This document shows, piece by piece, positions 26,570 through 35,857 of a stretch of 64,000 nt of DNA. This DNA is from Rhizobium sp. NRK18 (GTDB taxonomy: Bacteria > Pseudomonadota > Alphaproteobacteria > Rhizobiales > Rhizobiaceae), in NCBI RefSeq assembly GCF_024385575.1, contig NZ_JANFMV010000004.1, forward strand, positions 1 to 64,000, in the 5' to 3' direction. Position 1 is the stretch's first letter; every line of letters starts with the position of its first letter. The notes under the pieces were generated by a model. That model made no database searches. It saw only the letters and a program-made list of their open reading frames with translations, and had not been told where the DNA came from. The position numbers were made by a program, and so were the translations under genes.

Positions 26570-27529
26570 ATGAAAAAGACCCTGGCCCTGGCCGCAGCAC
26601 TGGCCGGCACACTTGCCGCAACCACCGCCTACGCGTTCCCGGATCGCCCGATCCAGATCATCGTTCCGTATTCCGCCGGCGGCGGCACCGACCTTTCCAT
26701 GCGCCTGCTCGCCGAAAGCATGCAGCGCCATATGGACGGCGCGACCGTCATCGTGCGCAACCAGCCTGGCGGCGGTGGTGCGATCGGCACCTCGGCCGCG
26801 GTTCACGCTCGTGCGGACGGATACACGGTCGGCGCCGGCGCGCAGGGCCCTCTCGCCCTCCTGCCGCACCTCGGCAGCGCCGACTACACGATCGATGACG
26901 TCGAGTTCATCGGTCTCGTCGGCCGCAACCTGCAGGTCATGATCGCCTGCAAGGACGCACCGTTCACCGATTTCGACAGCTTCATGGCCTACGCCAAGGA
27001 CAAGGCGCCGCAGATCGGCAATTCCGGCGCCGGCGGTGCAAACCACATTTCTACGGAAGCCTTTGCCAAGGCCGCCGGCATTAAGGTCGAATCCGTGCCG
27101 TTCGGCGGCTCTTCCGAAGCCATGGCGGCCTGCGCGGGCGGTCACATCCAGGCGATGGTGGCCTCCCCGGCCGAAGCGCTGGCGCAGGTCAATGCCGGCA
27201 CCGTGAAGCCGCTCTTCGTCGAGGAAGACAAGCGCATCGACATCTTCCCCGACACGCCGACGGCCGTCGAAAAGGGCGTCGATTTCACCTGGTCGTCCTG
27301 GAAGGGCATCATCGGTCCGAAGGGCATCCCGGCTGAAGACCTCGAAATCCTGCGCGCCGGCGTCAAGGCCGCCGTCGAGGACGAGGAATTCCAGAAGAAG
27401 ATGAAGGATATGGGCGAGTTCATCCAATACGAGGATGCCGCCGCATATGAAAAGCGCGCCCGCAAGGACAGCGACACGGCCGAGGCGGTCATCAAGGATC
27501 TGGGCATGTACCAGATGAACAAGAAGTAA
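26570..27529 (+). CDS. tctC: Tripartite tricarboxylate transporter receptor (TctC/Bug family)
   Basis: A 319-residue periplasmic binding protein with a Sec signal (MKKTLALAAALAGTLAATTA, cleavage near AYA|FPD). FPDRPIQIIVPYSAGGGTD is the Bug-family start, where the ligand carboxylate binds between the two beta-hairpin loops. Bug ligands are organic acids such as citrate, nicotinate or aldarates. GAGGAGG precedes the ATG. Cys residues at about 125 and 188 are unusual for the family. Confidence 0.85.
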   Translation: MKKTLALAAALAGTLAATTAYAFPDRPIQIIVPYSAGGGTDLSMRLLAESMQRHMDGATVIVRNQPGGGGAIGTSAAVHARADGYTVGAGAQGPLALLPHLGSADYTIDDVEFIGLVGRNLQVMIACKDAPFTDFDSFMAYAKDKAPQIGNSGAGGANHISTEAFAKAAGIKVESVPFGGSSEAMAACAGGHIQAMVASPAEALAQVNAGTVKPLFVEEDKRIDIFPDTPTAVEKGVDFTWSSWKGIIGPKGIPAEDLEILRAGVKAAVEDEEFQKKMKDMGEFIQYEDAAAYEKRARKDSDTAEAVIKDLGMYQMNKK

Positions 27530-27552
27530 GTCCGGTCCGCCGCAATTCTCCC

Positions 27553-27577
27553 GCCGGGGCGGCAACACCGCCCCGGC
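27553..27577 (+). other. Intercistronic stem-loop after tctC
   Basis: GCCGGGGCGG at 27553-27562 pairs perfectly with CCGCCCCGGC at 27568-27577 over CAACA. It again separates the receptor gene from the membrane subunit gene and has no T-run. Confidence 0.65.
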
Positions 27578-27599
27578 TTCACGACATGATGAGCTCCGC

Positions 27600-29078
27600 A
27601 TGATGGAATATCTCAGCTACCTCCTTCCGCTGTTCCACCCGGACGTCCTCTGGGCGATCGCACTCGGCACGCTCGGCGGCATCGTCATCGGCGCGCTGCC
27701 CGGCCTGACGGCCACCATGGGCGTTGCCCTGCTGATCCCGCTGACCTTCGGCATGGCGCCGGTGATGGGCATCAACATGCTCATCGGCATCTATATCGGC
27801 GGCATCTATGGCGGCTGCATCTCTGCGATCCTGCTGCGGACGCCCGGCACCCCGGCTTCCGCAGCAACCGTTCTCGACGGCTACCCGATGGCGCAGAAGG
27901 GCGAGGCCGGCAAGGCGCTCGGCATGGCGACGATCGCGTCTGCTGTCGGCACCCTGTTTGCCTCGATCGTGCTGGCCACGCTCGCCCCGCAGCTTGCAAC
28001 CGTCGCGCTGAAGTTCGGTGCGCCGGAATATTTCGCCCTTTCGCTTTTCGGTCTCACCATCATCGCGTCGCTCTCGGGCGATCTTCTGAAGGGCGCCATT
28101 TCCGGGTGCCTCGGCGTGCTGATCTCCTGCGTTGGCGCCGATCCGATTTCCGGCGTCCTGCGCTACACATTTGGCGTATCCGGCTTCGCGTCGGGCTTTT
28201 CCTTCACGCCGGCGCTGATCGGTCTCTTCGCGCTTTCGGAAGTCTTCACCCAGCTCGAGCATCTCGGTCGCAGCGACGGCACGGTGGCAAAGGTTTCCGG
28301 CCGCTGGCCGTCCGGCCGCGACATGCGCGAAAGCGCCAATGCGCTGGTCCGCGGCTCCATCATCGGCACGATCATCGGCATCATTCCGGGCACGGGCTCG
28401 GGCACCGCATCCTGGATTTCCTATAATGAGGCACGGCGCACGTCGAAGAAGCCGCATCTTTTCGGCACGGGGTATGCACCGGGTGTGGCGGCGACGGAAA
28501 GCGCCAACAATGCTGTTTGCGCAGGCGCGCTCATTCCGCTTCTCGCCCTCGGCATTCCCGGCGACGTGGTCACCGCCGTCCTGATGGGCGGCCTGATGAT
28601 CCAGGGCCTGGCGCCCGGACCGATGCTGTTCCAGTCGCGCCCGGACGTCATCGTCGGCATTTTCGGCGGCACGTTCATCGCGACGCTCTTCATGTTCATC
28701 TTCGGCATGCTGCTGATCCCGATCGCCTCGAAGATCCTGCTCGTGCCGCGTCGCATCCTGACGATGTCGATCGTCGTCTTCTGCTTCATCGGCTCGTTTG
28801 CGATCAACCTCAACCCGGTCGATCTCTACACCATGGTCGGCTTCGGCATTCTCGGCTGGGGCATGCAGAAATACGGCTTCTCGCAGGCTGCCCTCTGCAT
28901 CGCGCTGATCCTCGGCCCGCTGGCGGAAGCCAATCTGCGCCGCGGCCTGCTGCAGACCGGCGACGATGTGCTCGCCTTCGTCTCCGGCCCGATCACGCTT
29001 CTCTTCCTCGGCCTGTCGATCGTCTCGCTCGCCCTTCCCTTCATCCAGGCCCGCCGCGCCAAGACGTCCGCCGCCTGA
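27600..29078 (+). CDS. tctA: Tripartite tricarboxylate transporter large permease (TctA family)
   Basis: A 492-residue inner-membrane protein of about eleven or twelve segments, the sodium- or proton-coupled channel of the TCT system. GALPGLTATMGVALLIPLTF and IGIIPGTGSGTASWISYNEA are the duplicated family motifs, and GALIPLLALGIPGD is the third landmark. Length is standard. Tandem ATG codons at 27600 and 27603 are both possible. Confidence 0.9.
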   Translation: MMEYLSYLLPLFHPDVLWAIALGTLGGIVIGALPGLTATMGVALLIPLTFGMAPVMGINMLIGIYIGGIYGGCISAILLRTPGTPASAATVLDGYPMAQKGEAGKALGMATIASAVGTLFASIVLATLAPQLATVALKFGAPEYFALSLFGLTIIASLSGDLLKGAISGCLGVLISCVGADPISGVLRYTFGVSGFASGFSFTPALIGLFALSEVFTQLEHLGRSDGTVAKVSGRWPSGRDMRESANALVRGSIIGTIIGIIPGTGSGTASWISYNEARRTSKKPHLFGTGYAPGVAATESANNAVCAGALIPLLALGIPGDVVTAVLMGGLMIQGLAPGPMLFQSRPDVIVGIFGGTFIATLFMFIFGMLLIPIASKILLVPRRILTMSIVVFCFIGSFAINLNPVDLYTMVGFGILGWGMQKYGFSQAALCIALILGPLAEANLRRGLLQTGDDVLAFVSGPITLLFLGLSIVSLALPFIQARRAKTSAA

Positions 29079-29096
29079 GTCTCAAGGAGTACACCC

Positions 29097-29978
29097 ATGT
29101 CCAAATCGGCCTATGTCGCCCTTGTCACCTGCTTCAACGAAGATGAGACCATCAACTACGAGGCGACGCGCGCCCAGGTCCGCCGCCAGATTGCCGCCGG
29201 CAACAACATCCTGTGCGCCGGAACGAACGGCGACTTCAGCGCGCTGACCTTCGAGGAGAAGGTTCGGCTGACCGAGGAAGTCGTCGACGAAGTGGCCGGC
29301 AAGGTGAAGGTGATCGTCAATGCCGGCATGCCGGCGACGTTCGAGACCGTGAAACTCTCCCGCGAATTCGATCGCATCGGCGTCGACGGCATCGCCGTGA
29401 TCACGCCGTTCTTCATCGCCTGCACGCAGGAGGGGCTGATCCGGCACTTCTCGACGGTCGCCGACGCCGTCAACACGCCGATCTACCTTTACGATATTCC
29501 GGCCCGCACCCAGAACCACATCGAGCCGGAAACGGCCCGCAAGCTCGCCGCGCACGGCAACATCGCCGGCATCAAGGATTCCGGCGGCGCTCAGGAAACG
29601 CTCGCCGCCTACATGGCCGTTGGCCGCGAAATGCCGGGCTTCGACGTCTACTCGGGTCCCGACCACCTTGTGCTCTGGTCGCTGGAAAACGGCGCCGCCG
29701 GCTGCATTTCCGGCCTTGGCAACGTCCTGCCAGACGTGCTTGCTAATATCATCAACGCCTTCAACAAGGGCGATCGCGAAGAAGCCCTCCGAAACCAGGA
29801 AATTTACACGAATTTCCGCACGGATCTTTACGCACTCGGCTTCCCGCCGGCGCTGGTCAAGCGTTCGCTTTTCCTCATGGACAGCTCCGTCGGCGCCAGC
29901 CGCCAGCCGGCCCTGCTGCCGAACGCCGAGCAGGACGCCAAGGTCCTTGAAATCCTGAAGAAGTACGGCCGCGCCTGA
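29097..29978 (+). CDS. DapA/NanA-family (class I) lyase or dehydratase
   Basis: A 293-residue TIM barrel. The Schiff-base lysine is Lys160 (AGIKDSGG) and the catalytic tyrosine Tyr132 (YLYDIPARTQ). The substrate loop is GTNGDFSAL, where true DapA has GTTGE, so it probably does not make dihydrodipicolinate. The family includes N-acetylneuraminate lyase, KDG aldolase, and sugar-acid dehydratases. Embedded in a TCT operon and controlled together with a BNR hydrolase, it probably cleaves or dehydrates a 2-keto or acid sugar. AAGGAG precedes the ATG; its stop overlaps the next start (ATGA). Confidence 0.75.
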   Translation: MSKSAYVALVTCFNEDETINYEATRAQVRRQIAAGNNILCAGTNGDFSALTFEEKVRLTEEVVDEVAGKVKVIVNAGMPATFETVKLSREFDRIGVDGIAVITPFFIACTQEGLIRHFSTVADAVNTPIYLYDIPARTQNHIEPETARKLAAHGNIAGIKDSGGAQETLAAYMAVGREMPGFDVYSGPDHLVLWSLENGAAGCISGLGNVLPDVLANIINAFNKGDREEALRNQEIYTNFRTDLYALGFPPALVKRSLFLMDSSVGASRQPALLPNAEQDAKVLEILKKYGRA

Positions 29979-30943
29979 TGACTGTCATCCTGACCACATC
30001 GCCGGGCTTCGGCAAGCATGGCCGCGTACCGGAGCGCCTGAAGGAGCTTGGCTGGGAACTGATCCGCTGCGTCGACACAAGCCTGCCGGACGGCGGGGTT
30101 TCGGCCCACATCGCCCGCGCCGACTACATGGTCGTCGGCCTCGTGCCGGTGACCGCCCAGATGCTGGAAGGTGCGACGAAGCTGAAAGCCGTCCTTAAGC
30201 ACGGCGTCGGCGTCGACAATATCGACATTCCCGCTTGCACCGCCCGGGGGCTGCCGGTTGCCAACACGCCCGGTGCCAATGCCGATGCGGTTGCCGAACT
30301 CGCCGTCGGCATGATGCTGTCGCTTGCCCGCAATATCCCGGCCGGCCACCAGAGCGTCGTCACCGGCGGCTGGGACCGCAAGGTCGGCAGCCAGATCGGC
30401 GGCAAGACGCTCGGCATCGTCGGCCTCGGCAATATCGGCAGATCGCTCGCCCGCATGGCGCGCGGCATGGGCATGACCGTCGTCGCCACCGATCCCTATG
30501 CCGACAAGGCCTTCGCCGCCGACAACGGCATCGAACTCGTGGACCTCGACGATCTGCTCGGCCGCGCCGACTATGTCTCGCTCCACGTATTCGGCGGTGC
30601 CGGGAATGCCTCGCTGATCAATGCCGACAAGCTGCGGCTGATGAAGCCGACCGCCCGCCTGCTCAATCTCGCCCGCGGCGAGGTGGTCGACCTCGACGCG
30701 CTGGCCGAAGCCTTGAACGAAGGCCGTCTCGGCGGAGCCGGCATAGACGCCTACATCAAGGAGCCGCCGGAGACCACGCATCCGATCTTCTCGCATCCCC
30801 GGGTGGTCTTCATGCCGCATTCGGGCGCTGACACGGTCGAGGCCGTCGAGAATGTCGGCCTGATGAACATTGCCGACATCGAGGAACTGATGGCTGGCGG
30901 AAAGCCGCGCCGCGTGCTGAACCCGGACGTCTTCGAAAGCTGA
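29978..30943 (+). CDS. D-2-hydroxyacid dehydrogenase (phosphoglycerate dehydrogenase-like)
   Basis: A 321-residue NAD-dependent enzyme. The cofactor site is GIVGLGNIGRSLARMA, and the catalytic residues are Arg in LARGEVVD, Glu in KEPPETTHP and His in PHSGADT. The HGVGVDNIDIPACTARGLPV segment is typical of the SerA-like branch. There is no ACT domain, so it is a catabolic type rather than SerA. It may interconvert a 2-oxo acid and a D-2-hydroxy acid formed from the lyase product. Confidence 0.75.
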   Translation: MTVILTTSPGFGKHGRVPERLKELGWELIRCVDTSLPDGGVSAHIARADYMVVGLVPVTAQMLEGATKLKAVLKHGVGVDNIDIPACTARGLPVANTPGANADAVAELAVGMMLSLARNIPAGHQSVVTGGWDRKVGSQIGGKTLGIVGLGNIGRSLARMARGMGMTVVATDPYADKAFAADNGIELVDLDDLLGRADYVSLHVFGGAGNASLINADKLRLMKPTARLLNLARGEVVDLDALAEALNEGRLGGAGIDAYIKEPPETTHPIFSHPRVVFMPHSGADTVEAVENVGLMNIADIEELMAGGKPRRVLNPDVFES

Positions 30944-30945
30944 TC

Positions 30946-31995
30946 ATGGACCATTTCCCCATTCCCGCGCTGGTCGGCTTTGCGACCGACGTCTTCTCCG
31001 CGGCCGGTCTCGCAAGGGAAAAGGCCGCAGCCGTTGCGACCTATCTGGTCGAAGCCGATGCCATGGGCCACACAACCCACGGACTGGCACTCGCCCCCTG
31101 GTATCTGCAGGGCATCGCCGACGGTGTGGTCACCTGCGACGGCGAGCCGGAGGTCGTCTCCGACAAGGGACCGGCGATCTGCTGGCGAGGCAAGCGGCTG
31201 CCCGGCGCCTGGCTGACGTCGCAGGGCGTCAAGCTCGCTGTCGACAGGGCACGGCAATTCGGCACGGCGACGCTGGTGATCGGCGACAGCCATCACATTG
31301 GCGCGCTTGCCGCCTATCTGCAGATCGCGACGGATCAGGGCATGATGGTGTCGATCGCCTCGTCGTCGCCGTCCGGCGCGCAGGTGGCACCCTTCGGCGG
31401 CCGGACTGGCGTCTTTACTCCCGACCCGGTCGCCTACGGCATTCCGACGCCGGGCGACCCGATCCTGATCGACATTTCCGCCTCCATCACCACGGTCAAC
31501 ATGGCCCAGCGCATGATCCGCGAGGGTAGGCGCTATGCCGAGAAGTGGGTCATGGAAGCCGACGGAACGCCGACCGACGACCCTGAGGCCGTCACGCGCG
31601 GCGGCACGCTGCTGCCGACCGGCGGGCTGGATCATGGCCAAAAGGGCTATGGCATGGCTCTGTCGGTCGAGGCCATCACACAGGGGCTCGCCGGCTATGG
31701 CCGCGCCGATGCGCCGAAGGGCACGAACGCCGCCGTCACCATCAGCGTCTACGACCCCGAGGCTTTCGGCGGCAGCGATGCTTTCCTGAAGCAGACCAGC
31801 TGGCTGGTGGATGCCTGCAAGGCTTCAACGCCTTTGGACCCGAACGCACCGGTGCGTCTGCCGGGTCAGGCGGCGCTTGCGCGCAAGCGCAAGGCGGAAG
31901 CCGAAGGCGTCGTCTTCCACCCCGGCATCTGGCCGGCGCTGGTCTCAGCGGCAGAAAAACTGGGCGTGGCCGCGCCCGAACCTAGGAACGGCTGA
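30946..31995 (+). CDS. Ldh-family (malate/L-sulfolactate type) NAD(P)-dependent oxidoreductase
   Basis: A 349-residue member of the Ldh2/YlbC/ComC family. The catalytic His is in DSHHIGALAAYL, and AYGIPTPGDPILIDISASIT with GHTTHGLALAPWYL and GLDHGQKGYGMALSVEA are family landmarks. Members oxidise L-2-hydroxy acids (malate, sulfolactate, ureidoglycolate) or reduce cyclic imines such as piperideine-2-carboxylate. Together with the preceding D-specific enzyme it could invert a 2-hydroxy acid. Its last 14 bases overlap the convergent GntR gene. Confidence 0.75.
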   Translation: MDHFPIPALVGFATDVFSAAGLAREKAAAVATYLVEADAMGHTTHGLALAPWYLQGIADGVVTCDGEPEVVSDKGPAICWRGKRLPGAWLTSQGVKLAVDRARQFGTATLVIGDSHHIGALAAYLQIATDQGMMVSIASSSPSGAQVAPFGGRTGVFTPDPVAYGIPTPGDPILIDISASITTVNMAQRMIREGRRYAEKWVMEADGTPTDDPEAVTRGGTLLPTGGLDHGQKGYGMALSVEAITQGLAGYGRADAPKGTNAAVTISVYDPEAFGGSDAFLKQTSWLVDACKASTPLDPNAPVRLPGQAALARKRKAEAEGVVFHPGIWPALVSAAEKLGVAAPEPRNG

Positions 31996-32731
31996 GGTCC
32001 AGGAGCGCGCCGCCAAACAGGCGATCGCGCGAATGAACGAGGTGGTCGCGCATCAGGGTCCGCGCGGCCTCCACATTATGGGCCTTGATGGCGGTGAAGA
32101 TCGCCGAGTGTTCCTTGAACACGTCCTGCAGCCCCTTCGGGCCATCCGACATCAGCGACTTGCCGTGCATCTTCATGCCGACGGCGATGTGTTCGCGCAA
32201 CGCCCGCATCGACGCCTCGAAGTAATGGTTGCGCGCGCCTGCCGCCACCGCCAGGTGGAAGGCGAAGTCCGCATCCTCACGGTGCTGGTGGGAAAGCGTG
32301 GCGGCATCCATAAGCCTCAGGGCTTCCTCCATCGACTTGAGGTTGTCGTCGCTGCGGCGTTGGGCTGCGAGCCCTGCGGCTTCGGTTTCGAGATTGATTC
32401 GAAACTCGTAGCAGCGCTGTATATCGGCAATCGTCTCGACCTTGGCAAAGCCCAGAGCCTGTCCCTGCGGTGCGCGCACATAGCTGCCTGCGCCCTGACG
32501 GGAATAGACGAGGCCTTCGGCCCTCAGCCGCTCCAGCGCCGTGCGCAATACAGGCCGAGATACGCCGAATTCCTCGCTCAGATTGACCTCCGGCGGAAGC
32601 TTGGAATTGGCCGCGTAGTCGCCATTGGAGATGCGGGCATAGAGCATGTGATAGACACGCTCGGCGAGCGCCGGCTTCGCTTTTGACCGCGCGTTCTTGT
32701 CTGCATCGTCTGACGAATTGGCAACCGACAT
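31982..32731 (-). CDS. GntR-family regulator (FCD/FadR subfamily), candidate master of the 17-35 kb regulon
   Basis: A 249-residue regulator. The winged helix includes NLSEEFGVSRPVLRTALERL (residues about 50-69), and the FCD domain follows with its metal-binding His in DADFAFHLAVAAGARNH. It is read from the kinase gene's promoter, 18 bases behind it, with AAGGAG before the ATG. The kinase promoter contains the perfect palindrome GACAAATTTGTC, one of six related elements in three divergent regions; this protein is the only regulator inside that block, so it probably binds them and autoregulates. Confidence 0.85.
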   Translation of the reverse strand: MSVANSSDDADKNARSKAKPALAERVYHMLYARISNGDYAANSKLPPEVNLSEEFGVSRPVLRTALERLRAEGLVYSRQGAGSYVRAPQGQALGFAKVETIADIQRCYEFRINLETEAAGLAAQRRSDDNLKSMEEALRLMDAATLSHQHREDADFAFHLAVAAGARNHYFEASMRALREHIAVGMKMHGKSLMSDGPKGLQDVFKEHSAIFTAIKAHNVEAARTLMRDHLVHSRDRLFGGALLDLSRS

Positions 32732-32749
32732 GGATGGCTCCTTTTGCGA

Positions 32750-33832
32750 TCAGTCTATCTCGCAGGCGTTCGGAAAATCAATGTCTTCCGCGATCTGCAG
32801 CAGACAGTCCACATCCCCGAAGCCACCTGATTTGGTGGCCAGCAGAATGTTTTTGTCACCGAGACGCACCATCCCGGCCGGAACGCCGGGGGAAAGCTCG
32901 CCGACAAGGGTGATCACGCCGACGCCCGACGCGCCCAGCACCGCATCGGCAGTCTCGCCACCGCAGCACAGCAGGGAGCGGATATCCTGTTGCGTCAGCC
33001 GACAGACGCTGGCCGAGAAGTTATGGCCGGCCTCGTGGCCGTCGATGGCAGCCGCGCCGGCGGTCATCTGCAGAACCGTCAAGGACCTAACGGCCGGATC
33101 TCCATCGTCTGGCAGCGTGCCGTTGGGCGCCTCGATCCAGTTCGGCCGCGCCACGGCGCGCAAACGCTCGAGCTGGGCAAGCGTGATCGGGTCGCGGGAA
33201 CCGCAGGCAAGCAAGGCCGGTGCGGCAAGCCGCGGCGCCCTGCGATCCGTCGCATCTGCCGGCGCCATCTCATCGGCGAGCGCGAGCGCCAGTCCGGCTG
33301 CGCCGACAAGCAGGTCCTCCTTGCCCGCCTCCGCAACGATCCGAGCGAGATCCGCCTTGTCGGCGGCATCCGGCGCTTTGATGGAGAGGCCGGATCCTGC
33401 CAATCGCGCCGCGATGTCAATCGGCTCCAAAACGCCCCTGCCCCGCAGGAAGCCGGCAACGACCGTCCGCGCCTGGGTCGGTATCGCCGGGCAGACGATG
33501 GCCCTTGAGGCACCACCGAGCCGGGCCACTTCCTCCACCTCGGCCGCGACATGTCCCTTGAGACGCGAATCCACCTTCTTGAACAGACGGGGAGCAGGAG
33601 CGGCCATTGCGCGGACAAGCGCCCCAATGCGGGCGACCGCTCGACGGGCATCCGCCTCGCTGCCTTCGCGTGAAGCCGTCGACACGGCCGCAACGTCGAC
33701 ATCGCCATGCAACAGGCTTTCGAGATCTTCCGGACGGCGGGCAACCATCGTTTTGAGGCCACGCGCTGCAAACGGAACCGCGCTATCGAGCGCACCCGTC
33801 AGGTCGTCCGCGATGATCAGCAGTCTTGTCAT
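32750..33832 (-). CDS. dtnK: DUF1537 four-carbon acid sugar kinase (DtnK-like)
   Basis: A 360-residue kinase of the DUF1537 family, which phosphorylates C4 acid sugars at O4. N-terminal substrate motifs are ADDLTGALD and KKVDSRLKG; C-terminal nucleotide motifs are CGGETADAVL, GELSPGVP and ATKSGGFGD. The divergent gene is pdxA2, and DtnK plus PdxA2 are known to convert D-threonate through its 4-phosphate to DHAP and carbon dioxide. At 360 residues it is about 60 shorter than typical members and than the OtnK homologue at 44.6 kb, without loss of the listed motifs. D-erythronate-type specificity is possible too. Confidence 0.75.
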   Translation of the reverse strand: MTRLLIIADDLTGALDSAVPFAARGLKTMVARRPEDLESLLHGDVDVAAVSTASREGSEADARRAVARIGALVRAMAAPAPRLFKKVDSRLKGHVAAEVEEVARLGGASRAIVCPAIPTQARTVVAGFLRGRGVLEPIDIAARLAGSGLSIKAPDAADKADLARIVAEAGKEDLLVGAAGLALALADEMAPADATDRRAPRLAAPALLACGSRDPITLAQLERLRAVARPNWIEAPNGTLPDDGDPAVRSLTVLQMTAGAAAIDGHEAGHNFSASVCRLTQQDIRSLLCCGGETADAVLGASGVGVITLVGELSPGVPAGMVRLGDKNILLATKSGGFGDVDCLLQIAEDIDFPNACEID

Positions 33833-33870
33833 GGTCGTCAGTTACCCTTTCAATTGACGCACACCGTACC

Positions 33871-33888
33871 TAGACAAATTTGTCAAAA
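33871..33888 (-). promoter_or_regulatory. Shared regulon element, copy 5 (kinase-GntR promoter), perfect palindrome
   Basis: GACAAATTTGTC at 33873-33884 is a perfect 12-bp palindrome; on the minus strand it reads TTTTGACAAATTTGTCTA toward the kinase gene, whose start is 38 bases away. It is the most symmetrical of the six copies and probably the best operator. Confidence 0.65.
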
Positions 33889-33958
33889 CAAGTGATATTT
33901 TCCAACGTTAAATTTGAAAATAACAATGAAATCAATAAATCAACAATCATATGCGATG

Positions 33959-33979
33959 TTGACATTTTGTAAATTTATG
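33959..33979 (+). promoter_or_regulatory. Shared regulon element, copy 6 (pdxA2 promoter)
   Basis: TTGACATTTTGTAAATTTATG, 35 bases before the pdxA2 start (the first 20 bases are the conserved part). It points toward pdxA2. The surrounding 33,890-33,980 sequence is very AT-rich. Confidence 0.55.
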
Positions 33980-34014
33980 AGGCAAATAGCCTGTCTTCAA
34001 AACAGGAGTGCATC

Positions 34015-34986
34015 ATGACCAGTACCACCGCCGGCGCGCCATTCGTCATCACCATGGGCGACCCTTCCGGCGTCGGGGCGGAAGTCTCGCTGAAGGCGCT
34101 CGCGACCCTGCCTGCCGCCGAGCGCAGCCGCTACGCGATCATCGGCGACCTGCCGACGCTTGAGCGCGCCCGGGCCGCCTGTGGTCTCGATCTCTCCTTC
34201 GAAGCGGGCGCCGAAGGCGGTGTCCGAGTGGTTCACGTGCCGGTTGAAGGTCTGCCGGGCGAATTCGGCGTCCTGTCGCCGCGCTGCGGCGAAGCCTCCT
34301 TCCAGTTCATCAAGACCGCCGTCGACATGGCGGCCGCCGGCACGGCCGCGGGCATCGTCACCGCCCCCATCAACAAGGAAGCGCTGAACTCGGCGGGCCA
34401 CCACTATGACGGCCACACCGGCATGCTGGCGCACCTGACCGGCTGCAAGTCTTCATGGATGCTGCTCGCATCGGAGCGTCTGAACGTCATCCACGTCTCC
34501 ACCCATGTCTCGCTCAAGGATGCGATCGACCGGGCCACGCCTGAACGCGTGGCGGCGACGATCCGCACCGGCTACAATCATTTCCGCCGCATGGGCGTCG
34601 AAAACCCGCGCATCGCGGTCGCCGGCATCAATCCGCATTGCGGCGAAAACGGCCTTTTCGGCCGCGAGGACGACCTGCAGATCGTTCCGGGCGTTGAAAT
34701 GGCCAAGGCTGAAGGCATCAATGTCGTCGGCCCGATCTCGGCCGATACCGTTTACCACCGCGCCTATCAGGGCGCCTTCGATCTCGTGGTGGCGCAGTAT
34801 CACGACCAGGGCCATATCCCGATCAAGCTGATCGCCTTCCATACCGCCGTCAACTGCTCGCTCGGCCTGCCCATCGACCGCGTTTCGGTCGATCACGGGA
34901 CGGCTTTCGATATTGCCGGCAAGGGTATCGCCAATCACGTCAACATGCTTTCAGCGCTCGAATACGCCCGCAAGCTGGCGGCCTGA
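34015..34986 (+). CDS. pdxA2: PdxA2-type 4-phosphothreonate dehydrogenase/decarboxylase
   Basis: A 323-residue member of the PdxA family. [13 protein letters not shown] starts the fold; metal-binding histidines lie in [10 protein letters not shown] and [11 protein letters not shown]. The catabolic PdxA2 branch oxidises and decarboxylates 4-phospho-D-threonate (or the erythronate form) to DHAP. It is placed here rather than in vitamin B6 synthesis because it faces a DUF1537 kinase and lacks ksgA/surA/pdxJ neighbours. CAGGAG precedes the ATG at good spacing. Confidence 0.8.
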   Translation: MTSTTAGAPFVITMGDPSGVGAEVSLKALATLPAAERSRYAIIGDLPTLERARAACGLDLSFEAGAEGGVRVVHVPVEGLPGEFGVLSPRCGEASFQFIKTAVDMAAAGTAAGIVTAPINKEALNSAGHHYDGHTGMLAHLTGCKSSWMLLASERLNVIHVSTHVSLKDAIDRATPERVAATIRTGYNHFRRMGVENPRIAVAGINPHCGENGLFGREDDLQIVPGVEMAKAEGINVVGPISADTVYHRAYQGAFDLVVAQYHDQGHIPIKLIAFHTAVNCSLGLPIDRVSVDHGTAFDIAGKGIANHVNMLSALEYARKLAA

Positions 34987-34993
34987 CAGCCGA

Positions 34994-35042
34994 ACTCCCG
35001 GACCGCGGACATCTAGTGCCGTAGATGCCGCGATCCGGGAGT
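34994..35042. terminator. Long bidirectional stem-loop between convergent pdxA2 and SDR genes
   Basis: ACTCCCGG at 34994-35001 pairs with CCGGGAGT at 35035-35042 and the stem continues inward through CGCGG/CCGCG and CATCTA/TAGATG to loop GTGCCG. About 20 base pairs form with one mismatch and one bulge. It should stop or protect transcripts from both sides. Confidence 0.7.
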
Positions 35043-35071
35043 CCGCTTTGCCGGGAGGGCAAAGGAGTTCT

Positions 35072-35818
<747 letters not shown>

Positions 35819-35857
35819 GAATGCCTCCGAAATATCTGAAATTGTTTCAACATATGG

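Noticed and set aside
29097..29978. Biosynthetic dapA
   Set aside because: The substrate loop is GTNGD instead of GTTGE and the gene is inside a catabolic transport operon.
34015..34986. Vitamin B6 biosynthetic pdxA
   Set aside because: It faces a DUF1537 kinase and carries the catabolic regulon element; the usual surA/ksgA neighbours are absent.
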